Below, in pieces: positions 62,251 to 64,000 of a DNA stretch of 64,000 bases; within the stretch, counting starts at the first letter, position 1, and every line of letters starts with the position of its first letter. This stretch comes from CAXBBB01 sp963841855. Lineage in GTDB: Bacteria > Bacteroidota > Rhodothermia > Rhodothermales > BA12. Location of the stretch: positions 248,001 to 312,000 of the forward strand of contig CAWJEJ010000005.1 of the NCBI GenBank assembly GCA_963841855.1. The letters run 5' to 3'. Position numbers and translations under genes: made by a program. The notes beneath the pieces are model-generated. The model saw only the letters and a list, made by a program, of their open reading frames with translations, did no database searches and was not told the origin of the DNA.

Positions 62251-62687
62251 AGGCGCTCATTCTTGCCCATGCCGCTTCGACGCTCGCGATGGTCGGCGTG
62301 ATTCTCGTCATCCAACTCGTTCACTATCCTCTGTTCGCGGGAGTTGGGGCGAGCGGATTCGCCGCGTACGAAGCCGATCATGCACGCCGCATCTCCTGGA
62401 TCGTGGTGCCTCTGATGCTGATCGAGTTGGCGACTGCAGTCGCACTCGTCGCCTACCGGCCCGACGCGTGGCCTGCCTGGGTTGCGTGGCTCGGCTTGAT
62501 ACTCGTCGGCGTGATCTGGGCATCGACAGCGCTGGCCTCCATTCCTGCACACAATGCTCTGTCCGGCGGCTGGGACGCTGCGTCCCACGCCAAATTGGTG
62601 TCGACCAACTGGATCCGAACCCTAGCCTGGATCGCCAGAGGCGCTCTCGTCGTGTGGACGCTGGCTCGGAGCATGAGCGATACCTGA
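62247..62687 (+). CDS. Four-pass membrane protein of unknown function
   Basis: A 146-residue protein with four hydrophobic segments (about 5-25, 50-70, 78-98, 123-142). His residues near segment ends (LVHYPLFA, ADHARRIS) recall small haem- or quinone-linked membrane proteins, but no family is assigned. It starts at GTG inside the stop of the FAD oxidoreductase (GTGA), so the two are translationally coupled, and it may act with it. Confidence 0.7.
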   Translation: MKALILAHAASTLAMVGVILVIQLVHYPLFAGVGASGFAAYEADHARRISWIVVPLMLIELATAVALVAYRPDAWPAWVAWLGLILVGVIWASTALASIPAHNALSGGWDAASHAKLVSTNWIRTLAWIARGALVVWTLARSMSDT

Positions 62688-62795
62688 AATCGGGCAATCC
62701 CTTTCGTATTACGCCGCACGCTGCCTGCTGCACCAGATCCGAACTCTTTTGCAGCACAGTCGTGCTCTCTCACTCACTTAACCGCATTCGCATCC

Positions 62796-63092
62796 ATGAT
62801 CGAAGCTACTTGGAACGGCGCCACGGTTGCTCAAAGCGACGCCACCGTCGTCATCGAAGGCAATCATTACTTCCCCGCTGACAGCCTGAATTGGGACGTA
62901 CTCGATCCGACCGATTATCACACGACGTGTCCGTGGAAGGGCAAGGCGTCGTACTATTCGATCACGACGGGCGGGCAGACCAATGCCAATGCGGCATGGA
63001 CCTATCCCGAACCCAAAGAAGCCGCCAGCGGGATCAAGGGTTACGTCGCGTTCTGGAAGGGCGTCGACGTGAGGGAGACGGCCGATGCCTGA
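62796..63092 (+). CDS. DUF427 domain protein
   Basis: A 98-residue DUF427 protein: ATWNGATVAQSDATVVIEGN, YFPADSLNWDVL, TTCPWKGKASYYSI, AAWTYPEPKEAASGIKGYVA and FWKGVDV are the diagnostic stretches. Function not established. Its end overlaps the next gene by eight bases. Confidence 0.9.
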   Translation: MIEATWNGATVAQSDATVVIEGNHYFPADSLNWDVLDPTDYHTTCPWKGKASYYSITTGGQTNANAAWTYPEPKEAASGIKGYVAFWKGVDVRETADA

Positions 63093-63561
63093 CCTGATGA
63101 CGCGCGCCGACCGATACGCCGAAACGCGGACGAGGATCGACGCGCTGCTCGAAGGCGAGACCGATTGGATCGCCGCGATGGCAACCGTCGCCTGCGAACT
63201 GCACCACGCGTTCGATCATTACGATTGGACTGGCTTCTACCGCCGCACCGCCCCGGCAATGCTGACGATCGGACCCTACCAGGGCGGCCACGGCTGCCTG
63301 CGGATTCCCTACGCACGCGGCGTCTGCGGAGCCGCCGCTCGGACGCGAACGACCCACCTCGTGCCCGACGTAGACGCGTTTCCAGGCCACATCGCTTGCG
63401 CCAGTTCGACGCGCAGCGAGATCGTCGTGCCTGTCGTCACGCCGTCGGGCGATCTGCTTGCCGTCCTCGACGTGGACTCCAGCACGCCCGACGCCTTCGA
63501 CGCCGATGATCGAACCGCGCTTGAAGACCTGTGTGCGATGCTCGGACGACGCTTCGGCTGA
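63085..63561 (+). CDS. msrC: Free methionine-(R)-sulfoxide reductase, GAF-domain
   Basis: A 158-residue GAF-domain protein. The three catalytic or resolving cysteines of free-Met-R-sulfoxide reductases are present with the right spacing: Cys71 (GPYQGGHGC), Cys81 (GVCGAAA) and Cys105 (GHIACASSTRSE), i.e. 10 and 24 apart as in E. coli Cys84/94/118. VPDVDAFPGHIAC and SEIVVPVVTPSGDLLAVLDV are family stretches. It reduces free methionine sulfoxide with thioredoxin. It overlaps the DUF427 gene by eight bases. Confidence 0.9.
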   Translation: MPDLMTRADRYAETRTRIDALLEGETDWIAAMATVACELHHAFDHYDWTGFYRRTAPAMLTIGPYQGGHGCLRIPYARGVCGAAARTRTTHLVPDVDAFPGHIACASSTRSEIVVPVVTPSGDLLAVLDVDSSTPDAFDADDRTALEDLCAMLGRRFG

Positions 63562-63588
63562 GAACGACGCGCTGAACTCGGCCCTTCC

Positions 63589-63651
63589 AAAGTTGCCTAG
63601 TCTCAACGAAAGACTTTGGCTTAGCGGCCGCGTCGAAGAGTTGGCAACTTT
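63589..63651. repeat. Intergenic hairpin E with nested hairpin
   Basis: Outer arms AAAGTTGCC (63589-63597) and GGCAACTTT (63643-63651) enclose 45 bases that contain a smaller hairpin AGTCT-caacgaa-AGACT (63599-63615). The outer arms have the AAA...TTT ends of the other hairpins in this family; the wide loop looks like an expanded or inserted copy. Lies between convergent genes. Confidence 0.65.
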
Positions 63652-63668
63652 TTCCTGCGCGCTTGCGC

Positions 63669-63992
63669 TTATGCTCGCTGCATCAACTGCTCGCGACACG
63701 TCCACTCGGCAGCAGCCAGCCCGCCGACGAAGCACCCCTCGCCGATCAAGTGGATCAGTCCGAAAGCGATCGCGGATTCAAAGTGCGCCATGGCCAAGCC
63801 GAAGCAAACCGGCGTCCGAACCGCGTTGGCGACGCCCGTAAGCACCAGCACCCCACGCGGCACACCGTGCCACTCGCTCAGCCAACCGCTCAGAACCAGC
63901 ACAACCACGCCGACGACTCCACCCGCGATGCAGTCGACCCACAACAGCTTCGAAGCCACGGCGGTCCGACTGTCAACGGGTCGAAGAATCAC
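63669..63992 (-). CDS. Small membrane protein at the window edge
   Basis: A 107-residue predicted membrane protein with three to four hydrophobic segments (DCIAGGVVGVVVLVLSGWLS, RGVLVLTGVANAVRTPVCFG, AIAFGLIHLIGEGCFVGGLA). The start is a GTG at 63992, and the frame remains open to the window edge, so it may be longer. I do not recognise the family. Confidence 0.6.
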   Translation of the reverse strand: MILRPVDSRTAVASKLLWVDCIAGGVVGVVVLVLSGWLSEWHGVPRGVLVLTGVANAVRTPVCFGLAMAHFESAIAFGLIHLIGEGCFVGGLAAAEWTCREQLMQRA

Positions 63993-64000
63993 GTCTCGCT

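Overview
The window is a GC-rich, gene-dense stretch of bacterial chromosome carrying mostly housekeeping genes. No CRISPR array, intact transposase, prophage, rRNA or tRNA gene was recognised. Several traits point to the Bacteroidota/Rhodothermota side of the tree, with the high-GC Rhodothermota (Rubricoccaceae- or Salinibacter-like) as best guess: a Bacteroidota-type FtsE, DUF2911 and LemA/TPM proteins, outer-membrane (diderm) proteins, few Shine-Dalgarno motifs, and intergenic hairpins. The taxonomic call is inference from content only.

Layout. 1-6041: end of an RmlD-like reductase, an ABC-F ATPase (uup), a DUF2911 protein, and pruA with a small membrane protein. 6081-13513 (minus): a rodZ-like gene, ligA, a sodium:solute symporter and a PgpH-type HD phosphodiesterase in one tight run. 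13679-17372: Dps, two small proline-rich membrane proteins, glutaryl-CoA dehydrogenase, a small outer-membrane barrel and a DUF4177-like protein. 17504-22986 (minus): a nurA plus HAS-barrel-like pair, secG, a NUDIX hydrolase, rsmE and an Omp85 protein. 23134-31368: mutY, an A-type Fe-S carrier, clpC, a serine beta-lactamase-like hydrolase, a cupin and an S9 oligopeptidase. 31369-32225 is a gene-poor gap with an AT-rich, decayed insert. 32226-35850 (minus): a DUF4097 lipoprotein, then a CPBP protease/TPR/TPM/LemA run headed by a 58-residue ORF. 36037-36793: sufE and a MIP18-family gene. 36936-49522 (minus): malic enzyme, lipoprotein-cmk-rpsA, NhaC antiporter, upp, alanine symporter, MFS and ftsE. 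50557-51237: a lipoprotein behind a clear promoter. 51381-55706 (minus): GNAT, asd, metX and metY, headed by a SAM-I riboswitch. 56187-63992: folD, an MscS channel, an SRPBCC-epimerase fusion, a porin, an FAD oxidoreductase, DUF427, free-methionine-sulfoxide reductase and a membrane protein at the edge.

The best structural find is a complete SAM-I (S-box) aptamer at 55881-55996 (minus), followed by an intrinsic terminator at 55810-55842, upstream of metY. This is direct evidence for SAM-controlled attenuation of the metY-metX(-asd) methionine genes. Other points worth a second look are an S1 protein with a roughly 235-residue LEA-like N-terminal extension, a nurA operon with a stand-alone HAS-barrel-like partner and no HerA in view, at least four families of dispersed intergenic palindromes, a 174-bp inverted-repeat-bounded element, and an AT-rich gene remnant. 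I found no convincing, wholly new defence or metabolic system.
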